This document shows positions 1-9,000 of a stretch of 64,000 nt of DNA, piece by piece. A program made the translations under genes and the position numbers. Source of the DNA: Cloacimonetes bacterium UBA5614 (GTDB lineage Bacteria > Cloacimonadota > Cloacimonadia > Cloacimonadales > Cloacimonadaceae); the NCBI GenBank assembly GCA_002424605.1, contig DIKQ01000009.1, positions 78,988 to 142,987 of the forward strand, written 5' to 3'. The notes under the pieces were generated by a model. The model was given only the letters and a program-made list of their open reading frames with translations, had not been told where the DNA came from and did no database searches. The number at the start of each line of letters is the position of its first letter. Within the stretch, counting starts at the first letter, position 1.

Positions 1-699
1 TTCTGCTTTTATGAATTCCAACTTATCTTCATATTTCTGTTTCTCGTTTTGCACCATCTCCAACAGGCTGTTGTCCGGATGTACGAATGCTTCTTTCAGA
101 AGTGCATCCAGCTTTTGGAGATAAGGTTGCTCGTTGTTTTCTTCTTCTGATTTTCCTGCTTCTGACTTTATCAGCGTACACCATCCGCGGCATCTGCCAT
201 CATCATACTTTTCGCATGGACCTGTCTTTCCTTCACAATGCGGCAGTTTTAAAAGCCGGCTGATAAGTTCTACAAGGTCTATCAGGAAGAAACGGCTGCG
301 AAAAGGACCTATGTAAAACCAATCTTCTTCTGTGTATTCACTGATTTTGATGAAAGGGTGCTCTGCAGGGTTGATTGCAAGGTAAGCATATTCCTTCCAG
401 AGGCTGATGCTTTGACCCATTTCAGCTTTGTGCTTTTCCAACAGCAATTTTTTAGCTATGATAGCATCAATACCATTGGAATATGTTTGGAAAGAGACTG
501 TATCTGCCTTATAAAAAATCTCACTGATGCCTGCATCTTCATCTTTCAATGCCTGCAGTTTGGCTGCTGTAAAACGGATGTTAATCGTATCTGTAGCATA
601 GAGCAGGTTTTGCCCTTCCCAGAAGGCGATTACGCCTGTGTCTTCAGTCATTTTGCCAACATATTGGCTATCTAGTTTTTGTAATAATATCATTTCCAT
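1..699 (-). CDS. UvrC-like protein, degenerate GIY-YIG domain (C-terminus cut by window edge)
   Basis: The minus strand is open from an ATG at 699-697 (alternative ATG at 693-691) to the left edge, about 233 residues, with no stop. The middle carries FYIGPFRSRFFLIDLVELIS followed by a four-cysteine pattern (LPHC, GPC, GRC, GWC) that matches the Fe-S cysteine segment following the GIY-YIG domain of UvrC. The part after it (LLEMVQNEKQKYEDKL) resembles the start of a UVR helix-pair. The N-terminal 90 residues align in outline with GIY-YIG, but the signature is eroded: TGVIAFW for G-V/I-Y and LLYATD for Y-V-G-K. It is therefore probably not an active nuclease through that domain. UvrC acts with UvrA/UvrB in nucleotide excision repair; this could be a paralogue with another role. 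An in-frame TGA lies a few codons upstream of the start. No strong ribosome site is visible. Confidence 0.7.
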   Translation of the reverse strand, partial: MEMILLQKLDSQYVGKMTEDTGVIAFWEGQNLLYATDTINIRFTAAKLQALKDEDAGISEIFYKADTVSFQTYSNGIDAIIAKKLLLEKHKAEMGQSISLWKEYAYLAINPAEHPFIKISEYTEEDWFYIGPFRSRFFLIDLVELISRLLKLPHCEGKTGPCEKYDDGRCRGWCTLIKSEAGKSEEENNEQPYLQKLDALLKEAFVHPDNSLLEMVQNEKQKYEDKLEFIKAE

Positions 700-889
700 T
701 ATGACCAATCAAGACACTGACCTCAACCTGTCAAATCATTTCGCTCCGTGATACTAATTTGTGCAAAAAAAGTCTGTGCTAGTTTTTTTTCACATTTTCA
801 GTTCTTACACAGCTATATAATCATCATGTTGATTCGTTTTTTGTGTTTTACTATCTCCCTGTATTGCATATTGTTACAGCTGCATAAAA

Positions 890-925
890 GTTTTTATTGA
901 CAAAGTATTTACGTCTCAATAATAT
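890..925 (+). promoter_or_regulatory. Promoter of the Lys-Pro-Ala repeat gene
   Basis: TTGACA at 897-902 is followed after 17 bases by TAATAT at 920-925, about 65 bases upstream of the start at 992. The 15 bases GTTTTTATTGACAAA at 890-904 recur exactly at 31350-31364, upstream of another plus-strand gene. The reading as a sigma-70-type promoter is inference. Confidence 0.5.
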
Positions 926-991
926 TACTATATAAAGAGTTATCACTTAGGGAGAACTCATTAAAAAAGCAATGGGGGTAAAGGAGTTACT

Positions 992-1489
992 ATGAACGCT
1001 AAACCAAAAGCGAAGCCGACAGTGAAACCAAAAGCCAAACCAGTCGCAAAACCCAAGGCTAAACCCGTAGCGAAACCCAAAGCCAAACCGGTTGCAAAAC
1101 CTGCAGCAAAGCCCGTAGCAAAACCCAAAGCTAAACCGGTTGCAAAGCCTGCAGCAAAACCTGCAGCCAAACCCGCAGTAAAACCAAAAGCCAAACCGGT
1201 CGTAAAACCCAAAGCTAAACCGGTTGCAAAACCTGCAGCTAAACCGGTTGCAAAACCTGCAGCCAAACCGGTCGCAAAACCAAAAGCCAAACCGGTCGCA
1301 AAACCCAAGGCCAAACCAGTCGCAAAACCAAAAGCCAAACCGGTTGCAAAACCCAAGGCCAAGCCAGTTGCGAAACCCAAAGCCAAACCGGTTGCAAAAC
1401 CTGCAGTGAAACCCGCAGCTAAACCAAAAGCCAAACCGGTTGCAAAACCCAAGGCTAAACCTGCTGCGAAGCCGGTTGTAAAAAAATAG
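992..1489 (+). CDS. Lys-Pro-Ala repeat protein, histone H1-like
   Basis: 165 residues made almost entirely of the words KPKAKPVA, KPAAKPVA and KPAVKP. It is strongly basic, has no acidic residue and no predicted fold. AAGGAG at 979-984 sits correctly before the ATG. Similar Lys/Pro/Ala tails occur in bacterial H1-like and AlgP-like DNA-binding proteins, so binding to nucleic acid is the likely role, inferred from composition alone. The coding DNA is a tandem array of 12- and 24-base near-repeats (AAACCGGT, GCAAAACC, CAAAGCC), so length variation between strains is expected. It stands alone, with its own promoter and a strong terminator. The long opposite-strand reading frame over it (Gly-Phe-Ala repeats) is a consequence of the repeats. 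Confidence 0.75.
   Translation: MNAKPKAKPTVKPKAKPVAKPKAKPVAKPKAKPVAKPAAKPVAKPKAKPVAKPAAKPAAKPAVKPKAKPVVKPKAKPVAKPAAKPVAKPAAKPVAKPKAKPVAKPKAKPVAKPKAKPVAKPKAKPVAKPKAKPVAKPAVKPAAKPKAKPVAKPKAKPAAKPVVKK
1000..1486 (+). repeat. Tandem codon-level repeats in the KPA gene
   Basis: Degenerate 12-base units (AAACCG GTTGCA / AAACCC AAAGCC and variants) repeated about 40 times without spacers. They encode KPVA, KPKA and KPAA. Confidence 0.85.
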
Positions 1490-1512
1490 TCAAAAACCAA
1501 ACCCCTAATGCT

Positions 1513-1539
1513 AAGCCCTCTTTATGAGGGCTTTTTTTT
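1513..1539 (+). terminator. Rho-independent terminator of the KPA gene
   Basis: AAGCCCTC (1513-1520), loop TTTAT, GAGGGCTT (1526-1533), then a T run. It lies 24 bases after the stop codon. Confidence 0.9.
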
Positions 1540-1567
1540 CGCTTTTTGCTTTCAATTCTTACATACT

Positions 1568-1640
1568 GAGATGTCCCGAAGATGTCGCGGAGATGACCGG
1601 GTTTTCTTCGGTCGGCTTCGGGACATCTTCGCGACATCTC
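1568..1640. repeat. 11-bp-phased palindromic element E1
   Basis: Left arm units of 11 bases: GATGTCCCGAA (1570-1580), GATGTCGCGGA (1581-1591), GATGACCGGGT (1592-1602). The right arm read on the other strand gives GATGTCGCGAA (1638-1628), GATGTCCCGAA (1627-1617) and GCCGACCGAAG. Together they form an imperfect hairpin of about 32 bp per arm. It lies between two convergent genes, after the KPA terminator and before the terminator of the minus-strand gene. A near copy is at 21778-21849. Confidence 0.85.
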
Positions 1641-1683
1641 ATTAAGCAGGATGCTTCCATTCAACCAAAACAAGGGTTATTGC

Positions 1684-1719
1684 TGCAAAAAAGAACCGCC
1701 CCATATTTTGAGGCGGTTC
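1684..1719 (-). terminator. Terminator of the minus-strand outer-membrane protein gene
   Basis: On the minus strand GAACCGCC (1719-1712) pairs with GGCGGTTC (1700-1693) and is followed by T residues (the A run at 1687-1692). Confidence 0.85.
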
Positions 1720-1749
1720 ACACAATTGTATCCTTCTGACTAAGTATTA

Positions 1750-2847
1750 TCAGAAGCTGAAGTTAAACATTACGCCTGCGCTGGCAGAGGGATATTGGGC
1801 AAAGTTGTAATCAGCATTGAGATTGAAAAAACCTATGCGGAAACTGAGGCCGGTAGTGAATCTGCCGGTATTTTTACCATCCACCTCGAAGCGAATCGGT
1901 ACTGTGTCCACTGCTATTCCGCTTTCGTTAAACTCGATGGGATAGTCGTAGTGGAACTTCATATGTGATGTCTCGTAGGCAACTCCGGCATAAGGTGTAA
2001 TGCTGAGCAGATTCATCCCGAAAGTTTTGGAAACGTTTAATCCGAAAGTGCTGGCTGAAGCTTCCGCAATGGTGCCGATTTCCATGTTTTGGGTAAAAAA
2101 GGAAGCAGCTAAACTGACAGGAATATCAACGGGTATCCAGACAGCGGGATTGTGCTGGATGCCGAATCCCAAATACTTCAGTTTTCCAATTTCTGGAGTC
2201 AGTTCCACCTCAGGCAGATAGCGAAATGAGAACATGGTTCCATAAGCAGTTCCGATTGAAAGCTGAGGTGCCGCCAGAGGCAGAAATGGCAGATCTTCCA
2301 GCAGACCGCCTACTCCCAGTTTCTTCATATATGCAGGCAGGGTACGCTGCTCTGTTGCATTGTTATAAGTAAACTCAACTACTTGTGAGGGGAATTCGAT
2401 AGTAACAGAATTTTCCTCAGTTGATTCATCATAGGCTGCGCCGGTAATGGTGGGACCGGAGATGTTAACGATAAAATTCTTGTTCACTATATGCTCAACC
2501 AGAGCGTCAAAAAAAGCTTCACTTTGATATTGGGATGCCATCTCCATGGCTTGTTCCCGCGTAAACCTGAAATAACCTGAAACATCAAAATTCTTGTCTT
2601 TGCTGGTAAACAAGGTCCCCATCATCACAACCCCAAATTCCAAATCCCAGCTAAACAGTGAATCGGAGGGAGCTTTGTGAAACCAGCCACCGTTCATATC
2701 TGAACCAAACGAAGTAACCATTGGATTTACATATCCCCTGGCTGCGCTGCCGGAAAGGGATTCCAGCGTTTCCTGCAGGGTTTCCGCCACTAGTGAACAA
2801 GACATGATGACAACCAATAACGAAAGGATTAGCACTCTTTTCAGCAT
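1750..2847 (-). CDS. Outer-membrane beta-barrel protein (DUF6588-like)
   Basis: 365 residues. A signal peptide (MLKRVLILSLLVVIMSCSLVA) precedes a mature part rich in alternating beta segments, ending in the aromatic residue expected of an outer-membrane barrel (VMFNFSF). The N-terminal pattern YVNPMVTSFGSDMNGGWFHKA resembles the family annotated as DUF6588 in Bacteroidota and relatives; that assignment is from memory. AAGGAG sits 7 bases before the ATG. It is monocistronic between E1 and the giant protein gene. No substrate can be named. A cysteine near the signal-peptide end (MSCS) leaves a lipoprotein reading possible but less likely. Confidence 0.7.
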   Translation of the reverse strand: MLKRVLILSLLVVIMSCSLVAETLQETLESLSGSAARGYVNPMVTSFGSDMNGGWFHKAPSDSLFSWDLEFGVVMMGTLFTSKDKNFDVSGYFRFTREQAMEMASQYQSEAFFDALVEHIVNKNFIVNISGPTITGAAYDESTEENSVTIEFPSQVVEFTYNNATEQRTLPAYMKKLGVGGLLEDLPFLPLAAPQLSIGTAYGTMFSFRYLPEVELTPEIGKLKYLGFGIQHNPAVWIPVDIPVSLAASFFTQNMEIGTIAEASASTFGLNVSKTFGMNLLSITPYAGVAYETSHMKFHYDYPIEFNESGIAVDTVPIRFEVDGKNTGRFTTGLSFRIGFFNLNADYNFAQYPSASAGVMFNFSF

Positions 2848-2999
2848 TTAATTCTCCTTTTACTGCACTCTGCTAAATATAACGTATAAATTGCATTTCA
2901 TTAACTCCAGCTAAATGTTTATTGTCAATGATTTCTTTGCGGTGAACTGCAAGACCGAAAACAAAACAGGTTGTTTTCCCCTGTTATTCCTGCACACAA

Positions 3000-3023
3000 A
3001 AAAAGCCCCGTCGAAACGGGGCT
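3000..3023 (-). terminator. Terminator of the giant exported protein gene
   Basis: AGCCCCGT (3004-3011) and ACGGGGCT (3016-3023) form an 8-bp stem. On the minus strand it is followed by a T run (the A run before 3004). Confidence 0.9.
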
Positions 3024-3070
3024 ATACTTGGTTATTCTATAATGACCAGAGGTCACATAGAGCGATTATT

Positions 3071-6000
3071 TTACTTGGTAAGCAACATCTTCTTTATATC
3101 AGAAAACTTGCCGGTATTCATACGATAGAAATAAACACCGCTTCCGACCGAGATGCCGTTGGCATCTTTGCCATCCCATACCATCTGGTAATAACCTGCT
3201 TTGGCATAGTCATTCTCCAGGGTGCGGATTTTCTGGCCGCGTGTGTTGTAGATGTCAATCGACACTTTACCGGCGTCTTTGATTTCGAAACGCAGGTTTG
3301 TGCTGGGATTGAACGGATTGGGATAAGCATCCATCAGCTTGGTAACCAGAGGAATATAGGGCAGTTCAGGATTCTCGGGACTGGTTCCGACAGTAACTGT
3401 CAAAGGTCCAAAGAACTGAGTTGCACCATCCAGGTCCATGCTCTGCAGCCAGTAGTAATATACTGTATTCTGGTAAACTTCAGTATCTGTGAAGCTGTAG
3501 CTTATCTGGGTGCTGTTCTGCTCACCGCCGGAAATGATGTTCTGGTTCAGTTGGATGGCAGTTTCAAGTTCCTGGGCTGTATTGCGCAGGACGTTGTATC
3601 CTTGGTGATTGGTTTCGGATTCCACGACCCAGTCAACCTTGACAAACATATCTGCTGTCAGAATGGCTGTGAAGCTGGAAAGTCCTATAGGCAGGGTCAT
3701 AGGATTGTTGCCAAACACGATGGCAATGCCGCCAATCTTACTGCCTTCAATTCCCCAGGGACCGCCAACACCATTGTAATGGTATTGAACGCCCTTGGTA
3801 CCGTCAGCGTTTTCGATACCGATGGTCGGAGTCCAGGCATTACCGGTAACATCAAGGTACTGCATCCTGATTCTGCCGTCAACATACAGGATAACCTGTG
3901 CAGTAAGCGTAGAAGCAGGGTCGCCGTATCTCTGGACGTTATCATATGTAATCACGAAAGTGATGCCGGGGCTTCCGCCATAATATATATTGGCTGTAGC
4001 GGGAAGGAAATTCAAGTCATCCCAGAACAGGGCAAGCAGGTTATTTGGAGCTGCCGCAGTTGGAATACCCACATTGCTATATGCCGAGTTTCCTTCGCCA
4101 AAGGTCACCTGACCATTGGTTCCGATATATACGGTATTATACATATTACCATAATACAGGAATTCGAACCCGATGGGAATCGGACCCCAGTATCCATCGT
4201 CAGTAGTACCAACCACTAATGCAGGGTCAACCGCATTGTCCTGGTTGATAACCCAGTCAAAATACGGAGCTGTAGGTGCGGCTGATGCGATGTTATTGGC
4301 AAAGTAATATCCGCCATAGGGTGTTGTTTCATCACCTCCACCAAAGTTCGGGTCAAATCCGTCACCAGTGATGGGAACCAATGTTGTTGCCTTTGTGAGA
4401 TTGTCATTAACCACAATTTGTGCAGCAAACGTGCCGGCAGTAGATGGGTGGAAATTGACAGTAACGAAGATTTCTTCACCCGCAGTCAAGGCAGCAGGGT
4501 AAATGTTTGTATCAACAAACGAATACTGAGCAACTCCCGAACCTTCAAACGCGACTGAATTAATACCAAGGGTTCCGCCACCGTCGTTCTTTATGGAGAA
4601 CACCTGTGAAGCGCTGAAGCCGACGTTAACAGTTCCAAAGTCCTTGCTCGCAGGTGTTACCACCATGTAAGGAGTGGTGGAGATATGTTTGAAGTGTACG
4701 TTATCAATATCCAGGTAATAATCGCCGGTAGACCAGACAGCATCGAATCTGACTCTTACGATGTCACCTGCGTTGGCAAGCCTCAACTGGCTGAGATATA
4801 CGCTGCAGGTGGTAAAGGCAGTCGTAGGTGTATGATTTGCGCTGTTTATAGTATAATAGGTCTCGTATGGTCCGTCATTGATAGAGACCTGGATATCCAG
4901 CCTATCGCCTGCTCCCAAAGTAGTGGGTACAGTCGGATAGCTGCCATAGTCAACATAGCGGTATTCGAAATCGAGCCTTGTGTTTTCTGTGATTGGACCG
5001 ACCGGTGCAGTGATGGCAAATCCGGTGGTAGCAGAACTCCACAGATTCCTGTAAAGACCGTTGCTGGCATTTCCATGCGTACTGCTGATGGAGAAGTTTC
5101 CGCTCCAGTTGGCAGGATAGGAAGTGCTGGCATTGAATGTCTCCAGATAAGGCAGCGGACGAACCGGGTCTGCCATCGTGGTGAAGCTCCAGACAGGAAG
5201 AGCAACAAGCTCAGAAGCGTAACCAAATGAATTGTATGGATCCACTTTCCAGAAATACTGTGTGCTGTAGGCAAAGTTCACGGCAGGGTCATACAAGGGA
5301 ACGGCAACATCTGCCACTTCGGTAAAGTCTACTCCATTCAAGCTGGTATAGACCTTATAACCCGTGGGAGCGCCACCGCCACTGGTCCAACTCAGGTTAG
5401 TATTTGCTGCCACATTGGTTGCCAGGTTGGCAGGAACAGGAGAGTGGGCGGGATTGGGCGGGACTGCTATGGATAGGGTATTGAACGTGATTTCATCCAC
5501 GTTCATGTTGTTGCCATAAGCGCTGATTGCTTTAAGAATTGCATATTTCACGTCACCAGCGCCAACGCCGAGTTCGAAGGTGTACTGATACCAGCCGGCT
5601 GTTGCCACAACAGGAGCCAGATTGCGGCTTCTGTTAACAGTACCGAGTAGGGTGGCACCTGTCGGTGTGGGATTGCTGTTCACATACACTTCCACTCTGT
5701 CAGCAGTTGTCAGGTATGCGCTGTCGCGATACATCCAGAAGCTAACAGTATACATATTAAGAGCATTTGGAGTACTGAGAGGAGGGGATATCAGCGAAGC
5801 ATTGGAACCGGAGGTGGCATTATATGATTCATAGAAAAGCATGCCAGCACCGGAGTAAGGTGTCAGGGTCGGGTTGGTTGAACTGGTGCGGCGCACCCAG
5901 TTATAAGTTCCGGAGCCAATAACTGTCGACCAGCCATAAGGCGGGAAGGTTGCATCATTAAAGCCCTGGGTATGAGGATATGTGGTTATCATCGGGTCTG

Positions 6001-9000
6001 CAGCTGTTGTGAATGACCAGATGGCACTATCAGATGTCGTGAGCCCGTTATCTGCCACTATCTGCCAGTAATAGGTGGTACCAGCAACAAGCGCTCCTGT
6101 AGCCCAGGTCGTCGCACTGATGGTTGCAATCAAGGTAGGCGGATTCGAAGTGCCAAAATAGACCTGATACTGCACGGGAAGCGCGCTGGAAACTGCCTGC
6201 CAGACAAGGTTCTGTCCGGCGGCATAGGCCAGCCCGGTTGCTCCGTTTGCAGGGGATGTCAGAATGGGAATCGCCAGCGGTGTGGGTGTTCCGACAAAGT
6301 TGAAACTCAAGGCTTCCATTATGTTGGTTACAACATATTCAGCAGGACTGAAGGTATAGCCGGCATACTGCACTGAGTAAGTAGCGCTGGTGCCTTCTAT
6401 CATGTTGAAGGTCCAGGGTGTAATCTGTCCGCTGGAAGCACCGTTCACATAAATTGCTGCACCGACAGGTATTGAAGTAATCTCCACCGGCCAGACAGGT
6501 GAGGCGTTAACGGTGAACTGCCAGACAGGGCATCCTGTGGCATCTCCGCGGCTGGAAGAGGAACGGCCTGTTCCAAGAGAGACATTGACGGGCTTGCCGT
6601 CCTGTCTCATTCCACCGTCTATATAATAAGGAATAATCTGCCAGGTGTAGGTATTGAAGGCAGGAATTTCAACAGCAGTAGTCAGGACATTGCCCAAGTC
6701 CACTACAGGATTAGCACCCCATACCAGTTTATAACCGGTGGGTGTAACGCCTGCGGAAGGAGCAGACCAACTGAGGGTTTGCATATATGGGAAAGACCCA
6801 TCATAGTTAACAATTGCCAGGTCAGCCGGTGTGGGGTTCTCGGCTGGATTGGGATTCATTTCCATCCGTGTTGTGAAACTCCAGACAGGGCAGTTTACCG
6901 CATCGCCGTTGGCATTGTACGGAACCACTTTCCAGAAGTATGTGGCACCCTGGGCAAGAGCTCCCGTGGGGTAAGTTGTGCTACCCTGATCGGAAACCAT
7001 GGTGGCGGGAGGATTGTCGGTTCCGAAATACACCTTGTAGCCGGTGGCAGGGTTGCCGGTAACGGCAGCTGCCCATGTAAGGGTTTGTCCGGCATAGCCC
7101 AGTCCGACAGAGGCATCGGCAGGGCTGACAAGGGTTGCGAACTCGGGCGGAGCAAGAGCTACGGAGACGTCATCGATAAAGATGTTGTTGCCGTATCCGC
7201 TCACAGCTTCCCAGATCATATGTGTATTCACACCTGAGAAAGGAATCATGAACTTGTATTCATACCAGCCGTTGGCAGCAACCACAGGAGCCAAAGTAGT
7301 GCTTCTGTTGATTGTGCCAAGCAGGGTGGCCCCGGTCATATCCGGGGTTGTGTTAGCATATACATTCACACGGTCTGCATCCGTAGGATAACCATTGTCG
7401 CGGTACATCCAGAAACTAACCTGATAGGAATCCACACCCAGGGCAAGGGCAGGAGAAACCAGGATTCCGGTTGTCCCTGCTGAGTAAGAATAACAGTTGT
7501 AACGGGCCATGGCAGCTCCGCTATGAGGAGCGCAGGTGGGAGATGTCCCTGCAGTTTGCCTGTCCCAGATACCGGGAGTGCCGGTTCCGGCTGTCTTCAG
7601 GTTTATCCAGTTCAACGGAGCAAAGGTGGTGCCGTCAAAGCTTTCCGTATAGGGGAAGGAATATACTACAGGGTCTGCCTGGGTGGTAAATGACCAGACC
7701 GGGCTGTCTGCTGATGCATCCACATCGTTCTTGGCAACCACTCTCCAGTAATAGGTGGTGCTGTAAGCATCGTTCAGGGTACCCAGCACAAAGCTGTTCA
7801 GCGGTGCTATCTCTTCAAAAGCAACTCGGGCTGCGACATCCTTGTTGGCTACCAATGTCTGGTTTGTACTGAAGTACACATCAACTTTGGTGGTGACGCC
7901 ATTGTTAACCCATGCCAGGTCTCCGGTAATCAGCTGGTCAATCGCCAAATTCGCAGGAACAGGATTGGTGGGAGGCAATGGATTGAGCGAGGTCTCCAAA
8001 ACGGAGAAATCGTCAAAGCTCATATACCAGGGTGTAGTGTTAGCAATGACCTGGAAACCGACATAATAGACGCCGGAAGCAGGTGGTGTCCAGTTTGTAG
8101 CTGTCAACTGGGCATAGGTCATGTTGACAGGATTCAGGACGCTGGCAAGCTCTGTAGTCATAGCAGCACCGGTTGCTTCAGTACCGATATACATTTTGAA
8201 GGAAGCCCAGCCGGAAAGACCGTCTGTGTTGTACCAGATGCCAAAGTCATAGGGTTGAGCTCCGTCCAATTGCATGGGACGGGAGAACAGCCAGTCGGTA
8301 TTTGTGGAACCATATTGGCAGGTCAGGTAATCCGTACCGCTATGAGGTGCACGGTTATAAGTTGTTGCTGCAGTGGCAGAAGTCCATCTGGTTCCAAGCT
8401 TGGACCAGTAGAGCGGAAGGTTTCCGGCAACCGTGATTTCCTCGAAATCCATATAATAAGGATAAGCATAGTTCACGGGGTCTGCCATTGTTGTGAAGCT
8501 GCGCTCTGCGCTCTGCACTTCCTGCGCTCCGTTCACTGAATAAACAGACCAGTAATAGACAGTGCTATAAGCCAGGGGTGTAACCACGGCATAGCTGTTG
8601 GTGGCAGTGGAAACCATGTTTAGGACATCACTGCCGCCGGGAGTGGTTCCTACCTTAATCTTATATGCGCTTACTCCGGCTACGGCACCCCAGGTGAAGG
8701 TGGGTGTGACAGAAATATTTACTGCCAGGTCAGCCGGTGCTGTGAGGGAAGGAACTCCGTTAGCGGTTGTAAATGACCAGACGGGACCTTCAGCGCTGCC
8801 TTCGCCATTGTGAGCGATAACTTTCCAGTAGTAGGTCTGGCTGAAAAGCTTGGCAGGATTATATGAAGAAACTGCGACATTGGTATAAGCCACAGGCGGA
8901 TTGACTGTATCGAAATACACGTCATAGCTGGTGGGTGTACCGCCTTCGGCATTAGCGCTCCAGATAAGCGGAGCGTTGATAGCTACATTGACCGCTTCAT

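Noticed and set aside
1000..1486. Repeats that could be taken for a CRISPR array
   Set aside because: Units of 12 bases without unique spacers and in coding frame; a codon repeat.
961..1500. Opposite-strand frame of 179 codons over the KPA gene (Gly-Phe-Ala-Thr-Gly-Leu repeats)
   Set aside because: It exists only because the repeat units lack stops on the other strand; no ribosome site, and the plus gene has promoter, ribosome site and terminator.
2915..4219. Plus-strand frame of 434 codons inside the giant exported protein gene
   Set aside because: Antisense to a well-supported coding region with clear domains; no ribosome site or family.
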